5,985 nt of DNA from CAYNGH01 sp964396845 (GTDB lineage: Bacteria; Vulcanimicrobiota; JAJTBE01; CAYNGH01), in contig CAYNGH010000187.1 of the NCBI GenBank assembly GCA_964396845.1, positions 1 through 5,985 of the forward strand, in the 5' to 3' direction. A program made the translations under genes and the position numbers. This document shows, in pieces, positions 1 through 5,962 of the stretch; the first letter of the stretch is position 1; each line of letters opens with the position of its first letter. The notes under the pieces were generated by a model. That model did no database searches. It saw only the letters and a list, made by a program, of their open reading frames with translations, and was not told the origin of the DNA.

Positions 1-1
1 T

Positions 2-28
2 ATTACATCATTTGGATATGTTTGTCAA
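2..28 (-). promoter_or_regulatory. Candidate promoter for a gene beyond the left edge
   Basis: Reading leftward, a perfect -35 hexamer TTGACA lies at 28-23. A -10-like TGTAAT (5 of 6 matches) lies at 7-2, preceded by an extended -10 TG (TGATGTAAT). The spacer is 15 bp, shorter than the usual 16-18; an alternative -10 starting at 5 gives 17 bp but runs off the window and matches less well. It sits about 90 bp past the methyltransferase stop and points away from it, so it would drive a separate leftward gene. The rest of 1-117 shows no gene, RNA or clear terminator. Confidence 0.4.
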
Positions 29-117
29 GGGGAGAGGTTTTAAAGCGCATGGTTGTAATGTTATTGTCACATCTGCCTGCATACTCCACTTGTTGCAAGG
101 ATGTAAACCCAGAGGGA

Positions 118-1212
118 TTAGATCCGGGAAAACCTCAGCTGACCGCAGGCTCCGGCGATATCAACTCCCCGTTCGTTCCGGAGGGCTGCCTTGTGGCCAA
201 ATTTTTCAACTTCTTCTTTGAACCGGGTGCGTTGCCGGGGGGAAGGCCGTCGATGGGGAAAAGATTCCACCGGATTGAGGGGGATCAGATTCACCAGCAC
301 GTGAAGGCCCTGCAACAGATTTCCCAGGGCCTGAGCTTGTTTCTGGGAATCGTTCACCCCGGCGATGAGTATATATTCCATGGTTATGCGGTTGCCGGTA
401 ATTGATTGATAATAACGGCATGCATCCAGAAGTTCCTCCACAGGATGACGGCGGTTGACGGGCATGATTCTGTTGCGGGTTTCGTTGTCGGGAGCGTGAA
501 GAGATACCGCAAAACGCATGTCCAGGCCTTCATGGGCAAAACGCCGGATATACTGGGGGATGCCCACAGTGGAAACCGCCAGCCTTCGCATGCCTATGGC
601 TATGCCGTTGGGTTCATTCAGGAGCCGGACTGCCCCGGTGAAGTTTTCATAGTTATCGAAAGGCTCACCGATGCCCATGACCACCACGTTGTGAATTCTG
701 CGTCCTTCCCGGCGAAGGATTCTCTGCATGAAAACCACCTGGTTGACAATCTCTCCAATGGTAAGATTGCGAGCCAGGCCCAGTCTTCCGGAATCACAGA
801 AGGCACAGCCCCGGGCACATCCCGCCTGGGATGATATGCAGGCGGTGCATCGGCCATCCCGCTGTTCGTCGTAATACATCGCCACTGATTCAATAAGATG
901 GCCGTCATAGGTGGAAAAAAGAAACTTGTCGGTGTTTCCTTTTTTAGATTTTACCCGCTCCACCAGAACAAGGGAATCTATCTTCACAATCAATTGGAAT
1001 TTATCCCGGAGATCCCGGGAAAGATCCGTCATCTCACAGAAGGCTTCCGCGCCCCTGGCATATATCCAGCTGTAAAGCTGTCGGCCCCGGAAGGGTTTCT
1101 CCCCGCAGGACATGGCAAACTGTTCCATCTCATCCCGGGTCATACCCACAAGGCTTTGAGATGGGCGGTGTTCGGGGCTGTCGGTTTCTTTTCCGGTGTT
1201 CTTCTGACACAT
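118..1212 (-). CDS. rlmN: RlmN/Cfr-family radical-SAM RNA methyltransferase
   Basis: The protein has 364 residues, close to the usual RlmN length. The family methylates adenosine in RNA through a [4Fe-4S] cluster and S-adenosylmethionine; RlmN makes 2-methyladenosine at 23S A2503 and tRNA A37, in the cytoplasm. Residues about 25-110 look like the RlmN N-terminal domain. The cluster motif CxxxCxxC is C132, C136, C139 (GCARGCAFC). C125 lies seven residues before it, matching E. coli C118, and C356 in DIAGACGQL matches E. coli C355, so both methyl-transfer cysteines are present. Other family blocks are GIGEP (180-184), RRLAVSTVGI (209-218) and AVSLHAPDN (235-243). The ATG at 1212 overlaps the malG stop by one base (TGATG), with AAGG a few bases upstream. 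A second ATG at 1143 lacks a ribosome site. True RlmN against a paralogue or Cfr-like C8 methylase cannot be settled here: the residues after the cluster, DSGRLGLARNLT, differ from the commoner STG form. Family is certain; exact target is inferred. Confidence 0.9.
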   Translation of the reverse strand: MCQKNTGKETDSPEHRPSQSLVGMTRDEMEQFAMSCGEKPFRGRQLYSWIYARGAEAFCEMTDLSRDLRDKFQLIVKIDSLVLVERVKSKKGNTDKFLFSTYDGHLIESVAMYYDEQRDGRCTACISSQAGCARGCAFCDSGRLGLARNLTIGEIVNQVVFMQRILRREGRRIHNVVVMGIGEPFDNYENFTGAVRLLNEPNGIAIGMRRLAVSTVGIPQYIRRFAHEGLDMRFAVSLHAPDNETRNRIMPVNRRHPVEELLDACRYYQSITGNRITMEYILIAGVNDSQKQAQALGNLLQGLHVLVNLIPLNPVESFPHRRPSPRQRTRFKEEVEKFGHKAALRNERGVDIAGACGQLRFSRI

Positions 1213-2078
1213 CAGCCCTTCAAGGCTCCCTTGGTGAGGCCTTCCACAAGGAACCGCTGGAAGGCAAAGAATATCACCAGAATCGGCAAAGCTCCCACAA
1301 TGGCTGCCGCGGCGAACTGGCTCCAGTTGGTGGAAAAAGACCCCGATATGAAAGCCCGCATCCCCACCGCCAGGGTGAACTGCTCCTCGCCGGTCATGAC
1401 GATGGAGGGGAAAAGGAAGTCGGCATAAGGGCCGATGAAGTTGAATATGGTCACCACCGCCAGAATCGGCATCATCAGAGGCAGGATTATCTTGATGAAG
1501 GTCTGGGTCTTGGTGGCGCCGTCGATATAGGCGGATTCTTCCAGCTCCTTGGGGAGGCCGTCGAGATAGCCTTTGATAATCCATGTGTTGAAGGGTATCC
1601 CTCCCCCGGCATACACCAGGATCAGTCCCGGCAGGGTGTTTAGGCCGATGGCTCCCCCGGTGGCATTGCCCAGAAAAAGCAACAGCTTGTATATGGCAAC
1701 CATGGCCATGGCAGGGGGGAACATCTGGATTATAATCATAGTAGCCAGCCCCCACTTGCGACCGAAGAAATCCATCCGGGAAAAGGCATATCCCGCAGTG
1801 ACGGTAACCACCAGGGCCAGCAGAGTTGCAAAAGTACAGACAATCAGGGTGTTCTGCATCCATGTCCAGAATTTGGTTTCTGTGAACAGCCGTTGATAGT
1901 TGTTCAGGGTGAGTTCCCTGGGGAAAAGCTCCCGGGAAAACAAGGATCCGCCAGGCTTCAGAGATGCCCCGGCAACCCAAACCACGGGGAACATGACACA
2001 TCCCAGGGCAAACAGAAGCCCTAAATGCATGAAGAACAGCTTCACCTTCTCCCTGATTGTCAGCCGGGTCTTTTCCAT
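1212..2078 (-). CDS. malG: MalG-like sugar ABC transporter permease
   Basis: This 288-residue inner-membrane permease would pair with the upstream MalF-like protein to form the channel of a carbohydrate (CUT1) importer. About six hydrophobic segments are visible, near residues 13-36, 74-98, 108-135, 147-165, 196-218 and 256-276. The EAA loop that docks on the ATPase reads EESAYIDGATKTQTFIKIIL (residues 180-199), with the conserved DGA and the following LP. The C-terminus FLVEGLTKGALKG closely follows the MalG family ending, which is strong support for the maltodextrin branch. The start at 2078 has AAAAGGAG a few bases upstream. The gene begins 24 bp after the malF stop and its own stop shares a base with the rlmN start. 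The substrate is inferred from family resemblance; related oligosaccharide permeases look alike. Confidence 0.93.
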   Translation of the reverse strand: MEKTRLTIREKVKLFFMHLGLLFALGCVMFPVVWVAGASLKPGGSLFSRELFPRELTLNNYQRLFTETKFWTWMQNTLIVCTFATLLALVVTVTAGYAFSRMDFFGRKWGLATMIIIQMFPPAMAMVAIYKLLLFLGNATGGAIGLNTLPGLILVYAGGGIPFNTWIIKGYLDGLPKELEESAYIDGATKTQTFIKIILPLMMPILAVVTIFNFIGPYADFLFPSIVMTGEEQFTLAVGMRAFISGSFSTNWSQFAAAAIVGALPILVIFFAFQRFLVEGLTKGALKG

Positions 2079-2102
2079 TTCATCTCCTTTTAATCACCTT
2101 AA

Positions 2103-3017
2103 TCAACGATCCTCAAAGGCCCCCGTCAGCTTGAAATTGATGGAAGACAGGGTTGCTATGAGGGCAAATATGAACACCGCATAGGCGCAGGCCTGCCCGA
2201 ACTGGAACAGGTTGAAGGCCAGCTTGTAGGAATAAGTCACAAGAATATCCGTAGCGCCGGCTTTTGACCCCATAACCGTAGGCCCGCCTCCGGTGAGGAG
2301 GTAGATGGCGCCGAACTGGTTAAAATTGAAGGCAAAGCTGGATATGATAACCGGTAGCATTGCGTTACGAAGCAGAGGCATGGTGATGGAAACAAACTGC
2401 TTCACCGGCGAGGCCCCGTCAACCGAGGCCGCTTCGTAAAGCTCCCGGGGTATGGCCTGCAAGGCTCCCAGGCATATGCTCATCATAAAGGGAAACCCCA
2501 GCCAAATATTGACCACCAGCACAGACACCTTGGCCCAGGTGCCGTGATCCAGCCATGGGATTGGTCGGGAAAAGTTTAGAAACTGAGTCAGAATAAGGTT
2601 CATTGCGCCCATGTCGGAATTCAGGATCCCCTGCCACATAAGCACAGTGATAAAGGCAGGGATGGCCCAGGGGACAATGAAAAGAGTGCGGTAAACGTTT
2701 CTTCCCTTCAGGTGAGGATTGTTAAGAGGAATGGCCAGACACATCCCCACAGTCACCATCCCCAGAACACTCAGAAAAGACCAGACCAGGGTCCAGAAGA
2801 ATACCCTGGTGAAGGTCTGAAACTCTGCCCCGGAGATAATCCGATAATAGTTTCGAAGCCCTACAAAATCAAACTCCTTGAAGTGGAACAGGGAATAGTT
2901 GGTGAAACTGAGGTAAAAACTGTAAAGATTCGGCAGAAGAGTGAGAAACACCATCAGAACCACAGCAGGGGTGATGTATATGTAGGGCAGATATCTTTCG
3001 CTCCGGGCGGATTTCAT
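2103..3017 (-). CDS. malF: MalF-like sugar ABC transporter permease
   Basis: This is the 304-residue partner permease of the importer. Hydrophobic segments occur near residues 13-37, 72-98, 110-130, 163-183, 218-238 and 270-290. The EAA loop is ELYEAASVDGASPVKQFVSI (192-211), with the expected EAA...DGA and a following MPLL. The segment YLLTGGGP...GATDILVTYSYKLAF (239-268) is a recognisable MalF signature. At about 300 residues it is much shorter than enteric MalF (514), because the large periplasmic P2 domain is absent. That is the usual form in Gram-positives, spirochaetes and Thermotogae, where the binding protein is a lipoprotein. The ATG at 3017 is preceded by AAAAAGGAG and lies 12 bp after the malE stop, so the two are surely co-transcribed. 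Confidence 0.93.
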   Translation of the reverse strand: MKSARSERYLPYIYITPAVVLMVFLTLLPNLYSFYLSFTNYSLFHFKEFDFVGLRNYYRIISGAEFQTFTRVFFWTLVWSFLSVLGMVTVGMCLAIPLNNPHLKGRNVYRTLFIVPWAIPAFITVLMWQGILNSDMGAMNLILTQFLNFSRPIPWLDHGTWAKVSVLVVNIWLGFPFMMSICLGALQAIPRELYEAASVDGASPVKQFVSITMPLLRNAMLPVIISSFAFNFNQFGAIYLLTGGGPTVMGSKAGATDILVTYSYKLAFNLFQFGQACAYAVFIFALIATLSSINFKLTGAFEDR

Positions 3018-3029
3018 TAAATCTCCTTT

Positions 3030-4259
3030 TTACTCCATCATAATCCGGATATCTTCCCGGATCCGCTCCACTGCTCCCGGCAGGACATCTTCCGGCTCTT
3101 TGCCCTGCACTATCACCAGTTGCAGAACTTCGTTGAGAGGCTCCCACACAGCATTAATGGCAGGATGATTGGGCATGGGGGTGCTGTAGTCCACCGCCCG
3201 GGCAAACTGAAGAATCGCCTGCTGATCCGCTATCAGCTCCAGAGTGTCGTAACGGGTGGGTATCCGGCCCGAGGCCAGGCACATTTTTTTCTGATTTTCC
3301 GGCAGGTTGAGATGATGCATGAATTCCACCGCTAATTTTCTATTGTTGACCAGTTTGTTCATTATGACTCCCTGGACTCCGAAAAAAGGCTGGGGATGCT
3401 GGCCGTTGGAAAGAGGGGGAATGGGCATCACTCCAAAGTTAATATTCTTCTCCCGAAGATCCCCCATCATCCAGGGGCCGTTCAGACAGAAGGGCATCAG
3501 TCCGTCCATGAAGATACCGCTCATCATATCGGTGGTGGCCCCGTTGGGAAGAAGATCATGCCGGGTCTTGAGATCCTTGAGAAATCTTATCCCCTCGACG
3601 GTTTCCGGGGAGTTGAGTTCAATCTTGTTAACGTCAATCTCGTTGTTGGTGGTGCCGAATATTCTGGCTCCGTATCCCGATAGATATGGCCAGGCAAAAT
3701 ATGAATTGGTAGCTTCGAAGAAAAATCCGAACCGATCCCGGCCCCTTCCTTTGTATTCAAGGGCCTGTTGAATAAGATCCTCCATTGTTTCCGGGGGGAC
3801 AGGCACCATATCCCTGTCATATATGATGGCCAGAGTTTCCATGAGCATGGGCAGGCCGTACATTCTGCCCTGATAATACATGCTCTCGAGGCTTTTAGGG
3901 TTGTAGCTGTCCCGTTGCTCCTGAGTGAACTCATCGGGCCTGAGGGGTTCGATTATATCCGCGGTGGCCATGGCCCCAATCCAGTCCTGGGGGCCGATCA
4001 TCAGATCCGGGCCTTGTCCTGCGGGGGCGGCAATCTGGTATTTTATCTTCAGCTCATTGAAGGGAACCTTGACAATGACAACCCGCCGTCCTGTGACCGA
4101 GTTGAATTCTTCGGTAATCTGCCGGAGTACCAGAAGCTCCTGATCCCCGACTCCCGTCCAGATGACCAGATCCGGCTGAGGGCCGGTATCTCCCTGGCAG
4201 GAGGTGAGAAGAACCAGCACTGCAAGGGTCAGCATTATGACGGCGACAAACTTCTTCAT
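3030..4259 (-). CDS. malE: MalE-like sugar-binding lipoprotein (extracytoplasmic solute-binding protein)
   Basis: This 409-residue family 1 solute-binding protein captures the sugar outside the membrane and delivers it to the MalF/MalG-like pair. The N-terminus MKKFVAVIMLTLAVLVLLTSC is a lipoprotein signal: two lysines, a hydrophobic core and lipobox LTSC with lipidated Cys21. Maltose-binding blocks follow: GLPMLMETLAIIYDRDMVPVPP (starting at 135), FMDGLMPFCLNGPW (250-263), INFGVMPIPP (273-282) and MPNHPAINAVW (362-372, compare MPNIPQMSAFW in E. coli MalE). The start at 4259 was chosen because the signal peptide begins there. An in-frame ATG at 4349 would add 30 residues that spoil the signal and would lie upstream of the likely -10. 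Unlike malF and malG, this start has no Shine-Dalgarno; seven T residues precede it. A maltodextrin, cyclodextrin or related glucan ligand is inferred. Confidence 0.92.
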   Translation of the reverse strand: MKKFVAVIMLTLAVLVLLTSCQGDTGPQPDLVIWTGVGDQELLVLRQITEEFNSVTGRRVVIVKVPFNELKIKYQIAAPAGQGPDLMIGPQDWIGAMATADIIEPLRPDEFTQEQRDSYNPKSLESMYYQGRMYGLPMLMETLAIIYDRDMVPVPPETMEDLIQQALEYKGRGRDRFGFFFEATNSYFAWPYLSGYGARIFGTTNNEIDVNKIELNSPETVEGIRFLKDLKTRHDLLPNGATTDMMSGIFMDGLMPFCLNGPWMMGDLREKNINFGVMPIPPLSNGQHPQPFFGVQGVIMNKLVNNRKLAVEFMHHLNLPENQKKMCLASGRIPTRYDTLELIADQQAILQFARAVDYSTPMPNHPAINAVWEPLNEVLQLVIVQGKEPEDVLPGAVERIREDIRIMME

Positions 4260-4276
4260 TAAAAAAACAACACTGC

Positions 4277-4291
4277 CTAAAAGGTTATCAT
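4277..4291 (-). other. Possible four-residue leader ORF before malE
   Basis: Reading leftward, ATG ATA ACC TTT TAG encodes MITF. It has a GGAG six bases upstream (4301-4298), which is ideal spacing. The stop lies 17 bases before the malE ATG, which has no ribosome site of its own. Coupled re-initiation is possible, but an ORF this short may occur by chance. Confidence 0.2.
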
Positions 4292-4328
4292 GGGATTCTC
4301 CGGATACTGCCAATCTCCTCCCCTGCTG

Positions 4329-4357
4329 ATAATACTGATACTCCCGCATGTTTACAA
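4329..4357 (-). promoter_or_regulatory. Candidate promoter of the malEFG-rlmN operon
   Basis: Reading leftward, TTGTAA (4357-4352, 4 of 6) and TATTAT (4334-4329, 5 of 6) are separated by exactly 17 bp. Transcription would begin near 4322 and leave a leader of about 60 bases before malE. No better pair was seen in the divergent region on this strand. Confidence 0.45.
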
Positions 4358-4368
4358 TCTGTTAACAA
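4349..4368. promoter_or_regulatory. Tandem TGTTWACAA boxes, candidate operator
   Basis: TGTTTACAA (4349-4357) and TGTTAACAA (4360-4368) differ at one base and start 11 bp apart, about one helical turn. TGTTAACA is a perfect 8-bp palindrome and the other copy is nearly so. The first box covers the -35 of the malE candidate promoter, so a bound protein would be expected to repress. Which regulator binds is not known. Confidence 0.35.
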
Positions 4369-4377
4369 ACCTTCACT

Positions 4378-4391
4378 GTTTCCAGGGAAAC
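4378..4391. promoter_or_regulatory. Perfect inverted repeat, candidate operator
   Basis: GTTTCC-AG-GGAAAC has 6-bp perfect arms and a 2-bp centre. It sits between the two divergent genes, about 75 bp before the carboxypeptidase start and about 20 bp upstream of the malE -35. The size suits a dimeric transcription factor site. It has too little room to be a terminator. Confidence 0.35.
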
Positions 4392-4428
4392 ATTTATGAT
4401 AAAATAAAATAGGCATTGATTTTACCTG

Positions 4429-4434
4429 TATAAA
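4429..4434 (+). promoter_or_regulatory. Candidate -10 element of the carboxypeptidase gene
   Basis: TATAAA (5 of 6) lies in an AT-rich stretch 20 bp before the start codon. No good -35 is found at 16-18 bp. An alternative TATACT at 4436-4441 pairs with TTGATT (4416-4421) only across a short 14-bp spacer. Either choice implies a very short leader. Confidence 0.25.
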
Positions 4435-4454
4435 TTATACTTCTGGAGCACTGC

Positions 4455-5795
4455 ATGAACACAAATCAGATCCCCGGCGGAAACCCCGGCAACGGGGCTG
4501 TGAATTTTTCCCTCACCCACAAACAATCCATTGAACAGGTCCACCCCCTGTTTCATCAGGAAGCCCACGAGATTGACACCAACAAGGACAGCTATCTTTC
4601 TGATACGGAAATTAAGGACTATCTCAGGGAGCGGCAGATCCTGCGGGATCCGAAACTCTACGATGTCGATGAGAAGAAAATCATCGAAGAGTTCAAGGTG
4701 ACCCTCCAGAATGAGGCCCTGCCACAGGCAATAAAATATCACTCCTACGAGGAAATGGTATCTGAGATGCAGGAACTCCAGACTCAACATCCCGACCGGT
4801 GCAAGATGTTTTCCATCGGAAAAAGCCACGAAGGCCGGGATATTTGGGCTATGAAAGTGACAAAAAATCCCGGTGACGATAAATCCGTCGGTGATAAGCA
4901 CGCAGTATTCATTAACGGCGCAACCCACGCCAGGGAATGGATTGCCCTGGAAGTCCCCCTCTTTGCCATGAAGTCAATGATAGAAAACTACGACTCGGAT
5001 CCCCAGATGAAACACCGGGTGGATAATGCAGTGACATATTTCGTCCCGGTAGTCAACCCCGACGGATATACATACAGCCGGGAAGTCAACGCCTGGTGGC
5101 GCAAAAACCGACGGCCCATATATCAGGATGCCTGTGATATATCCAAGGGACAAAATAATGTCACCGCCGATGAGTCGGGATACAACATCGCCCCCACAGG
5201 TGAACCGAAGCCCAAGGGAATCGGAGTGGATCTCAACCGGAACGCCTATGACGGCAACCCGGAAAACCTTCACATATACCGTCCCCCCGGCGACAACCCC
5301 TGCTCCACATGGGACGATTACGGCGCGTCGGATCGCATCAGCTCCGATACATACCGAGGCCCAGAAGGAGCCTCGGAACCCGAGGCAAAAGCCCTGGTGG
5401 ATTTCCAGATGAACAACATGAGCATCAAAGGCTCCTTGAATTTTCATTCCTATGGCCGGATGATTCTTTACCCGCCGGGATATACCCACGGCAAAGTAGG
5501 CAACCACGAAGAATATGAAGCTGTTGCAAAAAAAATGGCTGAACAGATAAGAAACGCCGACGACAACAAGATTAACTACCGGGTGATGAGCGCATCACAA
5601 CTTTATCCCGCTACCGGCTGTTTTGATGACTTTCAGGAAAAACAAGGCATCCTGGGAATGACCGTGGAACTGGGACGAAGCTTTGCCCCGTCAGAATCGG
5701 AAATTGAACCCATCTGTAATCGACTCCTGGGTGCCCAGATGGTTTTAATCGATCACGTCATCGAAAACGGCCACAAAATGCGCATCCCAGCATAA
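4455..5795 (+). CDS. M14 zinc carboxypeptidase with N-terminal EF-hand loop
   Basis: This 446-residue metallocarboxypeptidase removes C-terminal residues from peptides. Zinc ligands are H158 and E161 (GATHAREW) and H331 (NFHSYG). The catalytic glutamate is E405 (TVELG). Substrate-binding residues by carboxypeptidase A numbering are R160 (R71), R216 in WWRKNRR (R127), N261-R262 in GVDLNRN (N144, R145) and Y384 (Y248). NPDGY (201-205) is the family block. In ATGCFDDFQEKQGI the double Asp (391-392) aligns with the DD of carboxypeptidase B, which hints at Lys/Arg preference. Residues 41-52, DTNKDSYLSDTE, form a textbook EF-hand loop (D1, N3, D5, L8, E12) between likely helices. About 30 extra residues lie between R216 and N261. 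No signal peptide, lipobox or membrane segment is seen; an in-frame TAA at 4431 and GGAG (4445-4448) six bases before the ATG support this start. C227 and C283 could pair like the C138-C161 disulfide of carboxypeptidase A. It reads divergently from the sugar operon, with no evident functional link. Confidence 0.93.
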   Translation: MNTNQIPGGNPGNGAVNFSLTHKQSIEQVHPLFHQEAHEIDTNKDSYLSDTEIKDYLRERQILRDPKLYDVDEKKIIEEFKVTLQNEALPQAIKYHSYEEMVSEMQELQTQHPDRCKMFSIGKSHEGRDIWAMKVTKNPGDDKSVGDKHAVFINGATHAREWIALEVPLFAMKSMIENYDSDPQMKHRVDNAVTYFVPVVNPDGYTYSREVNAWWRKNRRPIYQDACDISKGQNNVTADESGYNIAPTGEPKPKGIGVDLNRNAYDGNPENLHIYRPPGDNPCSTWDDYGASDRISSDTYRGPEGASEPEAKALVDFQMNNMSIKGSLNFHSYGRMILYPPGYTHGKVGNHEEYEAVAKKMAEQIRNADDNKINYRVMSASQLYPATGCFDDFQEKQGILGMTVELGRSFAPSESEIEPICNRLLGAQMVLIDHVIENGHKMRIPA

Positions 5796-5804
5796 AACCT
5801 GGGA
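5785..5804 (+). other. Hairpin enclosing the carboxypeptidase stop codon
   Basis: TCCCAG (5785-5790) pairs with CTGGGA (5799-5804) across an 8-base loop that holds the TAA stop. No T run follows, so it is not a standard terminator. The 3' arm leads into AAACATGA, the same junction seen after other hairpins in the adjoining repeat tract, so it may be the tract's first unit. Confidence 0.4.
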
Positions 5805-5837
5805 AAACATGAAACGTGCCCCCCCTTTTTGGAAAAG

Positions 5838-5857
5838 GGGGCACTTTGGAAGTGCCC
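5838..5857 (+). repeat. 20-bp direct repeat, copy 1
   Basis: GGGGCACTTTGGAAGTGCCC is identical to 5943-5962. It is itself a hairpin with a TGG loop. Its G tract is shared with the 3' arm of the preceding CCCCCTTTT hairpin, so only one of the two can fold at a time. Confidence 0.8.
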
Positions 5858-5942
5858 AATATGAGTCGGGACCCATTTTTAAAAAATGGGGAAAATATGA
5901 TTCGTGATTGTCATGATCCTTGGGATACAGCTCTCGGGCCGT

Positions 5943-5962
5943 GGGGCACTTTGGAAGTGCCC
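5943..5962 (+). repeat. 20-bp direct repeat, copy 2
   Basis: This is identical to 5838-5857, 105 bp downstream. Here the overlapping partner is on the other side: the C tract of its 3' arm is also the 5' arm of the following CCCCCATT-TGG-AATGGGGG hairpin. Confidence 0.8.

Noticed and set aside
22..405. 127-residue plus-strand ORF at the left edge
   Set aside because: It is mostly antisense to the conserved C-terminal part of the RlmN-family gene, including the ACGQL motif.
1213..2001. Open minus-strand frame continuous with rlmN, suggesting a 627-residue fusion protein
   Set aside because: This part is a frame shadow of malG, whose own frame shows full permease motifs. The real methyltransferase starts at 1212.
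4260..4349. 30-residue N-terminal extension of the MalE-like protein
   Set aside because: It would bury the lipoprotein signal behind charged residues, lacks a ribosome site, and its ATG is upstream of the likely -10.
4422..4928. 168-residue minus-strand ORF inside the carboxypeptidase gene
   Set aside because: It is the antisense of a well-supported gene, has no recognisable domain, and covers the intergenic promoter region.
5816..5857. Rho-independent terminator for the carboxypeptidase gene
   Set aside because: The stems are strong but no T run follows them on either strand, so only a non-canonical termination role is possible.
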